This document shows, piece after piece, positions 41,260 through 50,492 of a stretch of DNA of 64,000 nucleotides (its first letter is position 1; each line of letters opens with the position of its first letter). The translations under genes and the position numbers were made by a program. Source of the stretch: Rhizobiaceae bacterium (GTDB taxonomy: Bacteria > Pseudomonadota > Alphaproteobacteria > Rhizobiales > Rhizobiaceae); contig JAMLJB010000001.1 of assembly GCA_023953835.1 (NCBI GenBank), forward strand, positions 2,170,001 through 2,234,000, given 5' to 3'. The notes beneath the pieces are model-generated. The model was not told the origin of the DNA, did not search any database, and saw nothing but the letters and a program-made list of their open reading frames with translations.

Positions 41260-42138
41260 TCACCGTGTCGGGACCGGATGTTCGCCGCGATAGTCGTAGA
41301 AGCCGCGTCCGGCCTTGCGTCCGAGCCACCCGGCCTCGACATATTTCACCAGCAGAGGGCAGGGGCGGTATTTGGAGTCGGACAGGCCGTCATGCAGTAC
41401 CTGCATGATGGAAAGGCATGTATCCAGCCCGATGAAATCCGCAAGCTGGAGCGGCCCCATCGGATGGTTCGCGCCAAGCTTCATGGCGGTGTCGATAGCT
41501 TCCACGGTGCCGACGCCCTCATAGAGCGTGTAGATCGCCTCGTTGATCATCGGCAGCAGAATGCGGTTGACGATGAAAGCCGGGAAATCCTCGGAAAGCG
41601 TGACCGTCTTGTCGAGCCGGTGCACGAATTCCTTCGCCGCCTCGAAGGTCGGGTCTTCGGTTGCGATGCCGCGCACCAGTTCCACCAGCTTCATCACCGG
41701 GACAGGGTTCATGAAGTGGATGCCGATGAAGCGCTCGGCGCGGTCGGTCTGCGCCGCCAGCCGGGTGATCGAAATGGACGAGGTGTTCGTCGCCAGTATC
41801 GCTTCCGGATTGAGCTGGGGGCACAATTCCTGAAAGATCTTGCGCTTCACCTCTTCGTTTTCCGTCGCGGCCTCGATGACGATGTCCGCGCCGGCCAGAT
41901 CGGCCATCGCGGGCGCGGGCGAAATTCGCGACAGCGCTTCCTTGCGCGTCTTGTCGTCCAGCTTGCCGGACGAGACCTGGCGGGCGAGGTTGCCGTTTAT
42001 GGTCGCGATGCCGTTCTCGATGCGGTCGGGCGAAATATCGTAGAGCAGGACGTCATAGCCCGCGAGCGCGGACACATGGGCGATCCCGCCACCCATCTGG
42101 CCCGCACCGATGATGCCGACCGTCTTGATTTTCGTCAT
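41260..42138 (-). CDS. 3-Hydroxybutyryl-CoA dehydrogenase
   Basis: A 292-residue NAD(P)-dependent enzyme. The Rossmann motif GIIGAGQMGGGIAHV is at the N terminus, the catalytic His is in GIHFMNPVPVMKLVE, the Glu pair partner is in FIVNRILLPMINEAI, and GRKAGRGFYDY ends the protein. It interconverts 3-hydroxybutyryl-CoA and acetoacetyl-CoA in short-chain fatty acid and polyhydroxybutyrate metabolism. It follows etfBA in the same direction, a common alphaproteobacterial arrangement. A strong hairpin stands between them. Confidence 0.94.
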   Translation of the reverse strand: MTKIKTVGIIGAGQMGGGIAHVSALAGYDVLLYDISPDRIENGIATINGNLARQVSSGKLDDKTRKEALSRISPAPAMADLAGADIVIEAATENEEVKRKIFQELCPQLNPEAILATNTSSISITRLAAQTDRAERFIGIHFMNPVPVMKLVELVRGIATEDPTFEAAKEFVHRLDKTVTLSEDFPAFIVNRILLPMINEAIYTLYEGVGTVEAIDTAMKLGANHPMGPLQLADFIGLDTCLSIMQVLHDGLSDSKYRPCPLLVKYVEAGWLGRKAGRGFYDYRGEHPVPTR

Positions 42139-42191
42139 TTCCGATACCCGCCGGATGGTGAAATGAGTTTCTGTTGCAGCGCAAACTAATA

Positions 42192-42220
42192 GGCCGGGGT
42201 GGCTTTCGTCCACCCCGGCC
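42192..42220 (-). terminator. Strong hairpin downstream of etfA
   Basis: GGCCGGGGTGG and CCACCCCGGCC form a perfect 11-bp stem around a 7-base loop, 30 bases past the etfA stop. The following minus-strand bases are TATTAGTTT, a poor T-tract, so it may be a partial terminator between etfA and the dehydrogenase gene. Confidence 0.6.
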
Positions 42221-42250
42221 CGCTAAATTTTGCGTGTCGCTGACCGAAAG

Positions 42251-43180
42251 TCAAAGCGCCTTCTGCAACTCCGGCAGGATCACGAACAGGTCGCCCACGA
42301 TGCCGTAGTCGGCCACCTGGAAGATCGGCGCTTCCTCGTCCTTGTTGATGGCGACGATGACCTTGGAGTCCTTCATGCCCGCAAGATGCTGGATCGCACC
42401 GGAAATGCCGCAGGCGATGTAAAGATCGGGCGCCACAACCTTGCCGGTCTGTCCGACCTGCCAGTCGTTCGGCGCATACCCGGCGTCGACCGCTGCGCGT
42501 GAAGCACCAACGGCTGCACCCAGCTTGTCGGCCACCGGCAGGATGACTTCCTGGAACTTTTCCGAGGAGCCGAGCGCGCGACCGCCGGAAATGATGATCT
42601 TGGCCGATGTCAGCTCGGGCCGGTCGCTTTCCGAAAGCTTGTTCTCGACGAAGGTGGAGAGACCCGGATTGGCTGCCGCCTTCACCGTCTCGACCTTGGC
42701 CGAACCGCCGTCTCCCGCCGCCTGGAAGGAGGCGGTGCGCACCGTGATGACCTTTTTCGCATCGGTCGCCTGCACCGTCTGGATGGCGTTGCCGGCATAG
42801 ATCGGGCGCTTGAACGTGTCCGGCGAGACGACCTCGACGATCTCCGAAACCTGCATCACGTCGAGCAGCGCGGCCACGCGCGGCAGCACGTTCTTGCCGC
42901 TGGTGGTGGCGGGCGCGACGATCGTGTCATAGTCGCCCGCCAGCGAGACGACGAGGTCGGCTGTCGGTTCGGCCAGCCGCTCGGCCAGTTCGTCCGCCTC
43001 CGCCAGCAGAACCTTGCGAACGCCTTTCAGCTTCGCGGCGGCGTCGGCAGCGCCCTTCGCACCCTTGCCAGCAACCAGCACATCGACATCTGAGCCGATC
43101 TTGAGCGCGGCGGAAAGCGCCTTCGCGGTCTGGTCGGACAGCGAGGCATTGTCATGTTCGGCGATGAGAAGAATTGCCAT
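42251..43180 (-). CDS. etfA: Electron transfer flavoprotein subunit alpha
   Basis: A 309-residue FAD-binding subunit. The C-terminal FAD domain is clear: [36 protein letters not shown] and the [11 protein letters not shown] block. With EtfB it accepts electrons from acyl-CoA and other dehydrogenases and passes them to ETF-ubiquinone oxidoreductase. It follows etfB after 25 bases. Confidence 0.96.
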   Translation of the reverse strand: MAILLIAEHDNASLSDQTAKALSAALKIGSDVDVLVAGKGAKGAADAAAKLKGVRKVLLAEADELAERLAEPTADLVVSLAGDYDTIVAPATTSGKNVLPRVAALLDVMQVSEIVEVVSPDTFKRPIYAGNAIQTVQATDAKKVITVRTASFQAAGDGGSAKVETVKAAANPGLSTFVENKLSESDRPELTSAKIIISGGRALGSSEKFQEVILPVADKLGAAVGASRAAVDAGYAPNDWQVGQTGKVVAPDLYIACGISGAIQHLAGMKDSKVIVAINKDEEAPIFQVADYGIVGDLFVILPELQKAL

Positions 43181-43205
43181 TGTCTTGTTCCTTTCTATCG
43201 CTCGC

Positions 43206-43952
43206 TTACAGCACGCCTGCCGCCTTGAGGCTGGATACCAGCTCGGCCACGTCCTTGACCTTGACGCCCGCCTTGCGGCCGCCCGGTTCCTCGGTCTTGA
43301 GCACCTTGAGGCGCGGCTTGAGGTCGGCCCCGAAATCCGCCGGGGACTTCTCGTCCAGCGGCTTCTTCTTCGCCTTCATGATGTTCGGCAGCGAGGCATA
43401 GCGCGGCTGGTTCAGCCGCAGGTCTACCGTCACGATGGCGGGCAGCTTGAGTTCGACGGTCTGCAGGCCGCCGTCGACCTCGCGCGTGACCTTCGCCTTG
43501 TCGCCGGCAAACTCGATCTTGGAGGCGAACGTTCCCTGCGCCCAGCCGAGAAGTGCCGCCAGCATCTGGCCGGTCTGGTTGGAATCGTCGTCGATGGCCT
43601 GCTTGCCGAGGATCACCATGCCCGGCTTCTCGGCATCGACCACGCCTTTCAACACCTTGGCGACGCCGAGCGGCTCCGCCGTCTCGTCGGTCTTGACCAG
43701 AATGGCGCGGTCCGCACCCATCGCAAGCGCGGTGCGCAGCGTTTCGGCAGCCTGCGCGGGGCCGATGGAGACCACCACGATTTCCTCCGCCTTGCCGGCT
43801 TCCTTCATGCGGATCGCCTCTTCAACGGCGATTTCGTCGAACGGGTTCATCGCCATCTTCACATTGGCAAGCTCAACCGCCGACCCGTCCGATTTCACCC
43901 GGACCTTCACGTTCGCATCCACAACCCGCTTGACCGGGACGAGTACCTTCAT
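43206..43952 (-). CDS. etfB: Electron transfer flavoprotein subunit beta
   Basis: A 248-residue AMP-binding subunit of ETF. It starts [20 protein letters not shown] and has the signature region [20 protein letters not shown] and [21 protein letters not shown]. Length and motifs are typical. It is first in the etfB-etfA-dehydrogenase group. A 220-bp gap to the acyl-CoA synthetase gene contains no recognisable gene and should hold the promoter. Confidence 0.96.
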   Translation of the reverse strand: MKVLVPVKRVVDANVKVRVKSDGSAVELANVKMAMNPFDEIAVEEAIRMKEAGKAEEIVVVSIGPAQAAETLRTALAMGADRAILVKTDETAEPLGVAKVLKGVVDAEKPGMVILGKQAIDDDSNQTGQMLAALLGWAQGTFASKIEFAGDKAKVTREVDGGLQTVELKLPAIVTVDLRLNQPRYASLPNIMKAKKKPLDEKSPADFGADLKPRLKVLKTEEPGGRKAGVKVKDVAELVSSLKAAGVL

Positions 43953-44172
43953 CTTTCAATCACCTCTTCTCGGGACTTCGCGGCAAATATCACCGCACCA
44001 GCCTTGAAACTTGCCGATTGCCGACATTTTGGCGCCGTTCATGTCGCTGTCATTCGCTGGACGCCCGCATCGCCGGGCGGATGGCTCGAAAGCGGGCGGA
44101 CCCTAGTTTGACCGGCTACCTGCGTCAATATCACAACATCGACCAAAATCGGTTGAATTTTCCGCATCCGCA

Positions 44173-45828
44173 TCAGTTGCCGGCTGCGGTTTTGCCCTGC
44201 GCTTCCAGCTTGGCGCGTTCGCGGAAAATGCGGCGGATCACCTTGCCGGATGTGGTCAAGGGAACGCTGTCCACGAACTCGATCTCGCGCGGATATTCGT
44301 GCGCCGACAGGCGGCTACGCACCCAGAGCTGGATGCGGCGCGCCAGCTCCTCGGACGGCTCGACGCCCGGCTTCGGCACCACATAGGCCTTGACGATCTC
44401 GGTGCGCACGGAATCGGGCTTGCCAACGGCGGCGGCCAGCGCCACCTCCGGGTGCCCGACGAGGCAATCCTCGATCTCGCCCGGCCCGATGCGGTAACCC
44501 GCAGAGGTGATCACATCGTCGTCGCGCCCGAAGAAATGGATGAAACCGTCATTGTCGACATGGCCCTGGTCGCCGGTCAGCATCCGGTCGCCGAGGAACT
44601 TCTTCTCCGTCGCCGCGGCGTCCTGCCAGTAGCCGAGGAACATGACCGGATCGGGCCGCCGGACCGCGATCTGCCCGACCTCGCCCTGCGGCAGCACATT
44701 GCCCTTCGCGTCGATGATCTCGACCACGTGCCCCGGCACCGCGCGGCCCGTCGCACCGGCCTTCGCCGCACCCAGCGCGGCGCAGGAGCCGATCACCAGA
44801 TTGCATTCCGTCTGCCCGTAGAACTCGTTGACCGTCAGCCCGAATTCCTGTTCGGCCCATTCATAGGTTTCGCGGCCAAGCTGCTCGCCTGCCGACATGA
44901 CGGCGCGAAGCCGCAAGGCTCGTCTCTTCGCGCTCTCGCCGGAGCCTTTCATCATGCGCAGCGCCGTCGGCGGCAGGAACGCCAGCGTCACGCCCATGCG
45001 CTCCATGAGATCGAACGCGGTGCGCGGATTGAACCGCTCGAAGCGTCCCGCGACGACCGGAATGCCAAGATAGAGCGCGGGCAGCATGGCGTTCAGCAAC
45101 CCGCCTGCCCATGCCCAGTCCGCCGGCGTCCACATCACATCGTCGGCCTGTGGCGGAAACTGATAGGCCATCTCGAAGCCCGGCAGGTGCCCGAGCAGCA
45201 CGCGATGGCCGTGCAAGGCGCCCTTCGGCGGGCCGGTCGTGCCCGAGGTGAAGATCATCAGCGCCGGATCGTCGGGGCCGGTCTCGACCGGCTGGAATCT
45301 GTCCGCCCGCGCAGCCAGTTCGTGAAAGGGCAGCAGGCCCGCTCCCGGATCAACCGCTTCCGTCACGACGACATGCGCCAGTTCCGGCAGTGCGCCACGG
45401 ATCGCAGCGAGCGTGGCTGCGCCGCCTGCATTGGTGATGACGGCCTTCGCGCCGCAGGCTTTCAGCCTGTATTCCAGCGCTTCGACGCCGAACAAAAGGG
45501 CAAGGGGAACGGCCACCGCGCCAATCTTGTAGATCGCCACATGGCCGATTGCCGCCTCGAAGGATTGCGGCAGCAGCAGCGCCACGCGGTCGCCCGCGCC
45601 GATCCCAAGCCCGCGCAGGCCCAGTCCAAGCGCGTCGGATTGCCGTGCAAGTTCCCCGAATGTCAGCGTGGATTTTCCATCCCCAGCATCGAAGGCATGG
45701 ATGGCGACGCGATCCGGGTCGATTGCGGCCCAGCGGTCGGACACCGCGACGCCGATGTTGAAACGCTCCGGAATCCTCCAGCGGAAGTCCCGGATGAGCG
45801 CATCGTAGCTGTCGCGTTTTTCGAGCAT
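44173..45828 (-). CDS. AMP-dependent acyl-CoA synthetase (medium-chain/acetyl-CoA synthetase-like)
   Basis: A 551-residue adenylate-forming ligase. The P-loop is MIFTSGTTGPPKGALHGH, and MWTPADWAWAGG, FYGQTE, TGDQG and the YRIGPGEIE hinge follow in order. The C-terminal catalytic Lys is in TTSGKVIRR. The WTPADWAW and YGQTECN blocks point to the medium-chain or propionate/acetate group rather than long-chain FadD. It activates an acid to acyl-CoA via acyl-AMP. Context with etfBA and 3-hydroxybutyryl-CoA dehydrogenase suggests short- or medium-chain fatty acid use. The ATG at 45828 excludes residues that would run into tRNA-Leu. Confidence 0.92.
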   Translation of the reverse strand: MLEKRDSYDALIRDFRWRIPERFNIGVAVSDRWAAIDPDRVAIHAFDAGDGKSTLTFGELARQSDALGLGLRGLGIGAGDRVALLLPQSFEAAIGHVAIYKIGAVAVPLALLFGVEALEYRLKACGAKAVITNAGGAATLAAIRGALPELAHVVVTEAVDPGAGLLPFHELAARADRFQPVETGPDDPALMIFTSGTTGPPKGALHGHRVLLGHLPGFEMAYQFPPQADDVMWTPADWAWAGGLLNAMLPALYLGIPVVAGRFERFNPRTAFDLMERMGVTLAFLPPTALRMMKGSGESAKRRALRLRAVMSAGEQLGRETYEWAEQEFGLTVNEFYGQTECNLVIGSCAALGAAKAGATGRAVPGHVVEIIDAKGNVLPQGEVGQIAVRRPDPVMFLGYWQDAAATEKKFLGDRMLTGDQGHVDNDGFIHFFGRDDDVITSAGYRIGPGEIEDCLVGHPEVALAAAVGKPDSVRTEIVKAYVVPKPGVEPSEELARRIQLWVRSRLSAHEYPREIEFVDSVPLTTSGKVIRRIFRERAKLEAQGKTAAGN

Positions 45829-45846
45829 CACCGCCTGTAAGCGAAA

Positions 45847-45931
45847 TGGTGCCCCTAGCCGGAATCGAACCAGCACTCCTTGCGGAATCCGATTTTGAGT
45901 CGGACGCGTCTACCAGTTCCGCCATAGGGGC
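45847..45931 (-). tRNA. tRNA-Leu (anticodon CAA)
   Basis: The minus-strand gene has acceptor GCCCCTA paired with TAGGGGC, D-arm GGCGGAACTGGTAGACGCG, anticodon loop CTCAAAA giving CAA (reads UUG), a class II variable arm, T-arm GGTTCGATTCC and an encoded CCA. It is 85 bases long, as expected for leucine. Confidence 0.95.
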
Positions 45932-46104
45932 CCACGATGCGAATTGCACCGGACGGCAGGGGCAGTACACGAAGGCGGCTTTCCTCGTCAACTGCGCTCT
46001 CGGCGAATCCGATCACGCGGCATTGACGCCATGCGTGCCGTGCGTGCATTGCTCCGCCGCGAAAATCTCTCTAGACACGCGCCAAGGCCAATTCCGGACG
46101 GGCA

Positions 46105-46692
46105 ATGCTTCGCAAACTCTATGACTGGACGCTGTCGCTTGCGGCGCGCAAATCGGCGGAATGGTGGCTGGCCATCATCGCCTTCGTCGAAAGCTCAGTC
46201 TTTCTCGTTCCCGCCGACGTGCTTTACCTGCCGATGGCGCTCTCGCGGCCCGACCGAGCCTATCGCTATGCGCTCGTTGCGACGGTCGCATCGGTGCTGG
46301 GCGGCATCGCGGGCTGGTTTCTCGGACACTATGCCTATGAGGGGTTGGCAAAGCCCATTCTTGAATTCTACGGCAAGCTCGACGAGTTCGAAGCACTGAA
46401 GAACTCGACAGGCATCGGGCTCATCATCATCCTGCTCGCTACCTCGGGGCTTGCGCATCTGCCGCCCATCAAGGTCGTGACCATCCTGTCGGGGGTCGTC
46501 GGCGTCAATCTCTGGCTGTTCATCCTGCTGGCCATTGTCGCGCGCGGGGCGCGCTTTTTCGCGCTGGCCTGGCTGCTCAAGACCTATGGCGAGCCGATTC
46601 GGCACTTCATCGAGCAAAGGCTCGGAACCATTGCGGCCCTTGCGGCGGCTGCCGTGATTTTGCTCTACATCGCCTTCAAATATCTGCACTGA
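46105..46692 (+). CDS. YqaA-family (DedA-superfamily) membrane protein
   Basis: A 195-residue protein with about five hydrophobic segments. WWLAIIAFVESSVFLVPADV and ILSGVVGVNLWLFILLAIVARGARF are the SNARE-associated/VTT-domain blocks of the YqaA group. DedA-superfamily proteins are linked to lipid carrier or phospholipid flipping, and the role of YqaA is unproven. It lies 19 bases upstream of dsbB and is likely cotranscribed with it. Confidence 0.88.
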   Translation: MLRKLYDWTLSLAARKSAEWWLAIIAFVESSVFLVPADVLYLPMALSRPDRAYRYALVATVASVLGGIAGWFLGHYAYEGLAKPILEFYGKLDEFEALKNSTGIGLIIILLATSGLAHLPPIKVVTILSGVVGVNLWLFILLAIVARGARFFALAWLLKTYGEPIRHFIEQRLGTIAALAAAAVILLYIAFKYLH

Positions 46693-46711
46693 CCATTCGG
46701 GATACGTGTCC

Positions 46712-47206
46712 ATGCCGTCATCGATCCATCTGCGCGCCGCGCTTTTCCTCGCCCTCGCCATGGCGATCACGGTCGGCACCGCGCTCGGCTTCCAGCATCT
46801 GGGCGGCTACATCCCCTGCAAGCTCTGCTATGCGCAACGCACGCCCTATTATGTCGGCGCGCCGCTGATGCTGCTGGCCGCGCTGTCGGCCTGGCTGCGC
46901 TGGCCGCCGGTGCTGACGCGGGCGCTGCTGTGGATCGGCGCGGCCATCATGGCCTACAGCCTCTATCTCGGCGTCAAGCACGCGGGCGTCGAATGGGGCT
47001 GGTGGGCCGGCCCGACCGATTGCGGCGCGGTCGCTCCGGTTGAAACCGGCGGAAAGGGCGTGCTGGATGCCATCAATACCATCATACCGCCGTCCTGCGA
47101 CACGGCGGCGCTGCGCGTGCTCGGCCTGTCCTTTGCCGGGTGGAATGCTGTGGTGAGCTTCGTGCTGATGCTGGTCGCGGCGCGTGCGGCAGCGAAGAAC
47201 GCCTAA
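46712..47206 (+). CDS. dsbB: Disulfide bond formation protein B
   Basis: A 164-residue inner-membrane quinone reductase with four helices. The first cysteine pair is CKLCYAQR near residue 36, and the second pair is split between PTDC and PPSCD in the second periplasmic loop. Together they re-oxidise DsbA. The first pair spacing (C-x-x-C) is standard. The stop overlaps the convergent HNH gene by 4 bases. No dsbA lies in the window. Confidence 0.92.
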   Translation: MPSSIHLRAALFLALAMAITVGTALGFQHLGGYIPCKLCYAQRTPYYVGAPLMLLAALSAWLRWPPVLTRALLWIGAAIMAYSLYLGVKHAGVEWGWWAGPTDCGAVAPVETGGKGVLDAINTIIPPSCDTAALRVLGLSFAGWNAVVSFVLMLVAARAAAKNA

Positions 47207-47760
47207 GGCTCCAGTTCGACATCCCAGTAGAGATAGTCCATCCAGCTTTCATGCAGATAGTTGGGCGGGAAAAGCCTGCCATTGTTGTGCAGGTCGTGAA
47301 CGGTCGGCTGGTAGGGTTTCTGGCGCGGCCACATCTTGGCATGGGCCGGAAGCAAACCGCCCTTGCGCAGGTTGCAGGGCGAACATGCGGCGACGACATT
47401 GTCCCACGTCGTCGCGCCGCCGCAACGCCGTGGGATCACATGGTCGAATGTGAGGTCCTGATCCGTACCGCAGTACTGGCACTGGAAGCGGTCGCGCAGG
47501 AACACGTTGAAACGGGTGAACGCCGGATAGCGCGAGGGCTTCACATAGGATTTCAGGCTCACGACGCTCGGCAGCTTCATCGCGAAGGTCGGCGAGGAAA
47601 CCATATGCTCATATTCGGCGACAATGTTCACCCGGTCGAGGAACACGGCCTTGATTGCGTCCTGCCAGGACCACAACGACAATGGATAGTAGCTGAGCGG
47701 GCGGTAGTCCGCGTTCAGCACCAGAGCCGGTAGCCCATCGGGAGACACGGCGATCGTCAC
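47203..47760 (-). CDS. HNH endonuclease, conserved rhizobial type
   Basis: A 185-residue protein. The N terminus ALVLNADYRPLSYYPLSLWS is strongly typical of a conserved alphaproteobacterial family. The HNH fold has CQYCGTDQDLTFDHVIPRRC and CSPCNLRKGGLLP. The GTG at 47760 is chosen because GGAGG lies 7 bases upstream. The role is unknown; it is chromosomal and not phage-associated, so a DNA repair or processing function is more likely than a homing one. Confidence 0.88.
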   Translation of the reverse strand: MTIAVSPDGLPALVLNADYRPLSYYPLSLWSWQDAIKAVFLDRVNIVAEYEHMVSSPTFAMKLPSVVSLKSYVKPSRYPAFTRFNVFLRDRFQCQYCGTDQDLTFDHVIPRRCGGATTWDNVVAACSPCNLRKGGLLPAHAKMWPRQKPYQPTVHDLHNNGRLFPPNYLHESWMDYLYWDVELEP

Positions 47761-47865
47761 TCGTTCACCTCCGCCCAAATCACTGGCAGGCACAATGTAT
47801 GCGCGACATGACGGGATTGTGAAGCGTCCCGGTGTCGCGGGACCCCATCCGAATGTCGAAATTCG

Positions 47866-48525
47866 TCAGTTTTTGGATGATTCCGGTGCAGTCAGCAGGC
47901 CGTCACGCCCTTTTGTAGAGCGATAATAGGCCCAGAACAGCCTTGCGGCGACCGCCCGCCATGGCGACCATGATTCGGCCAGCGCTTCCAATGCCTTATG
48001 TGTCGGACGTGATTCGAGCCCGAGCGCGTGGTGGACCGCCGCCTGCAGCGCCACGTCCTTCGAGGGAAAGATGTCGGGATGCCCGGCAGCGGTCAGCAGG
48101 TAGACCTCAGCCGTCCATGGCCCGATGCCGGGAATGGCGGTGAGCGCCGCCATCGCCTGTTCGCCGTCGAGCAATGCGACCGCTTCGAGGTCCAGTCCGC
48201 CCTGCACCGCGCCTGCGATGGCGAGCAGGGCCTTCTGCTTCGGCCGGGACAGACCCGCTTCGCGGAACAGCGGATCGCCTGCCGCCAGCACGGCTTCCGG
48301 CGTCAGCGGGTCGAGCAATTGCCTGAAGCGCCCGAAGATCGCGGCGGCGCTGGCCGTGGACACCTGCTGCGACACCACCACGGCGGCGATGCTCGCGAAG
48401 CCCGGCGGATTTCGGCGCAGCGGAATGTCGCCCGCGATCGTCCGCACGTCGCGCAGCCGGGCGTCGGCCCTGCACAATGCGTCCAGCGCTTCGCCGATGT
48501 CCTCCTGTGTCGCGATGCGGCGCAT
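47866..48525 (-). CDS. DNA-3-methyladenine glycosylase II-like protein (AlkA family)
   Basis: A 219-residue helix-hairpin-helix DNA glycosylase. The HhH motif is ALTAIPGIGPWTAEVYLL, and the catalytic Asp follows in PDIFPSKDVALQ. It excises alkylated bases such as 3-methyladenine in base-excision repair. It lacks the N-terminal domain of E. coli AlkA, which is normal for this shorter group. Divergent from gluQ, with start codons 72 bases apart. Confidence 0.9.
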   Translation of the reverse strand: MRRIATQEDIGEALDALCRADARLRDVRTIAGDIPLRRNPPGFASIAAVVVSQQVSTASAAAIFGRFRQLLDPLTPEAVLAAGDPLFREAGLSRPKQKALLAIAGAVQGGLDLEAVALLDGEQAMAALTAIPGIGPWTAEVYLLTAAGHPDIFPSKDVALQAAVHHALGLESRPTHKALEALAESWSPWRAVAARLFWAYYRSTKGRDGLLTAPESSKN

Positions 48526-48596
48526 GAAGCTTCCCTGTTGCTGCTCCCTTGCACTATCAACGGGCAAACGCACGGCACAATCCGATTCTGGCAGCA

Positions 48597-49460
48597 ATGA
48601 TGGTTCCGGTCTTTCGTTTCGCGCCCAGCCCGAATGGCGAGTTGCATCTCGGCCACGCCTATTCGGCGCTGCTGAATGCGAAGCTTGCCGGGGAGCGCGG
48701 CGGGCGCGTGCTGCTGCGCATCGAGGATATCGATACCGCGCGCTGCACGCCGGAATTCGAGCAGGGCATCTATCGCGATCTCGGCTGGCTCGGCATCGAA
48801 TGGGAACGGCCCGTGCGCCGGCAGTCTGATCATTTCGATGTCTACGTCGAAGCTTTGGCGCGCCTGCGTTCAGAGGGGCTGGTCTATCCCGCCTTCATGA
48901 GCCGGGGCGAAATTCGCGCCTTCGTCACCGGCCATGAGGGCGACTGGCCGCGCGATCCCGACGGCGCACCGCTCTATCCGCCGCTCGACCGGCAGGCGAG
49001 CGAAGCCACGCGGCGCGCACGCCTTGCATCGGGCGCACCCTATTCGTGGCGGCTGGACATGGGGAAGGCCATCGCGGTCGTCGGCGGGACGGAATGGACG
49101 GAGTTCTCCGCTTCCGACGTATCTGCGCATGAGATGATCCCCGCCGCGCCGCAACGCTGGGGCGATGTGGTCATCGCCCGCAGCGACGTTCCCACCAGCT
49201 ATCATCTTTCGGTCGTCGTCGACGACGCATTGCAAGGGATCACGCATGTCGTGCGTGGACGCGACCTTTATGAAGCCACGTCCGTGCAGCGTGTGTTGCA
49301 GAAGCTCCTCGGCTTCAAGGCGCCCGCCTATCATCACCACCGGCTGATCCTTGGGCCCGACGGGCGCAAACTGTCCAAGTCCGAACGCAGCACCGGCCTT
49401 CGCGCGCTGCGCGAGGCAGGCAGGACGCCCGAGGACATCAGGGCGATGCTGGGGTTTTGA
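48597..49460 (+). CDS. gluQ: Glutamyl-Q tRNA(Asp) synthetase
   Basis: A 287-residue shortened glutamyl-tRNA synthetase-like enzyme that glutamylates queuosine-34 of tRNA-Asp. The HIGH motif is APSPNGELHLGHAYS, the KMSKS counterpart is GRKLSKSERS, and no anticodon-binding domain follows. The zinc-binding region typical of some members is degenerate. The ATG at 48597 (or the adjacent ATG at 48600) gives the normal N terminus. Confidence 0.93.
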   Translation: MMVPVFRFAPSPNGELHLGHAYSALLNAKLAGERGGRVLLRIEDIDTARCTPEFEQGIYRDLGWLGIEWERPVRRQSDHFDVYVEALARLRSEGLVYPAFMSRGEIRAFVTGHEGDWPRDPDGAPLYPPLDRQASEATRRARLASGAPYSWRLDMGKAIAVVGGTEWTEFSASDVSAHEMIPAAPQRWGDVVIARSDVPTSYHLSVVVDDALQGITHVVRGRDLYEATSVQRVLQKLLGFKAPAYHHHRLILGPDGRKLSKSERSTGLRALREAGRTPEDIRAMLGF

Positions 49461-49586
49461 CATCTCCACAAACTCACCCCGGCCAAACACATCTGTTCGC
49501 TTTCCTGAACCTCTGGTTCAATTCTTTGCCTTTGCTGTCGGGCGCAATTCGGCCTAGTCCCCCAGCCTTTCCAATCGGTCGCGCCA

Positions 49587-50492
49587 ATGCCTGCTCGCTT
49601 CATTCCGCCCGTCTTCGTCCTGCTGTGGGCAACCGGCTTTCTGGGCGCGCGCTATGCGATGCCGTGGTCGGAGCCCTTCACCTTTCTGGCGGTGCGGTTC
49701 GCGCTCGCCTTTGCGATCATTGCAATTCTGGCGCTGGCGCTGTCCAGAACCCGCCTGACATGGCGGCAGGCGGGGCAGGCGGCCATTGCAGGCGTGCTGA
49801 TCCACGGGGTCTATCTCGGCGGCGTCTTCTGGGCCGTGCATAGGGGCCTGCCCGCCGGAATTTCGGCGCTGATCGCCGGATTGCAGCCGCTGGTCACTTC
49901 CGTTCTGGCGGGATGGCTGCTGAAGGAGCGCATCGCGCCGCGCCAATGGCTGGGACTTGCCACCGGGCTCGTCGGTGTCGTCGTGGTGCTGTGGCCGAAG
50001 CTCGGCGTGACCGGCGCGGGCATCAATACGGCGACGCTCACGGCCAGCGCGGTCGCGGTGCTTGCCATCAGTTCCGGCACCGTGTGGCAGAAGAAGTTCG
50101 GCGCGGGAGTCGACCTGCTGGGCAACGCCGCGTGGCAATATGTCGGCGCGACGCTGGTGATGGCGCTCGGCTCCGCGCTGTTCGAAACGCGCACCGTCAC
50201 GCTGAACGGCGAACTGGTGTTCGCGCTGCTTTGGCTGACGCTGGTGCTCTCCATCGGCGCGATTTTCCTGCTGATGCGGATGATTCGCGAAGGCGAGATG
50301 GCGCGCGTGTCGTCGCTGTTCTATCTGGTGCCGTCGGTCACGGCGGTGATCGCGTGGTACCTGTTCGGGGAGACACTGACCCCGGTACAGATCGCCGGCA
50401 TGGCGGTCGCCACGATCGGTGTGGCGCTTGCGACGCGCGGCGGATTCACCACTGCGAAGGTACCCGCGCGCGCGCTTCCAGAAAGCGGCTGA
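49587..50492 (+). CDS. EamA-domain (DMT superfamily) transporter
   Basis: A 301-residue protein with ten predicted transmembrane helices in two EamA repeats. The first repeat has VFVLLWATGFLGARY and the second ISSGTVWQKKF. Members export amino acids, nucleobases or other metabolites, and the substrate cannot be predicted. The 3' end overlaps the convergent YihY-family gene by 47 bases, so the two messages are antisense at their tails. Confidence 0.9.
   Translation: MPARFIPPVFVLLWATGFLGARYAMPWSEPFTFLAVRFALAFAIIAILALALSRTRLTWRQAGQAAIAGVLIHGVYLGGVFWAVHRGLPAGISALIAGLQPLVTSVLAGWLLKERIAPRQWLGLATGLVGVVVVLWPKLGVTGAGINTATLTASAVAVLAISSGTVWQKKFGAGVDLLGNAAWQYVGATLVMALGSALFETRTVTLNGELVFALLWLTLVLSIGAIFLLMRMIREGEMARVSSLFYLVPSVTAVIAWYLFGETLTPVQIAGMAVATIGVALATRGGFTTAKVPARALPESG

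Noticed and set aside
44299..45840. 513-codon open frame antisense to the acyl-CoA synthetase
   Set aside because: Antisense artefact of high GC; low-complexity Arg/Gly/His translation and no start signal.
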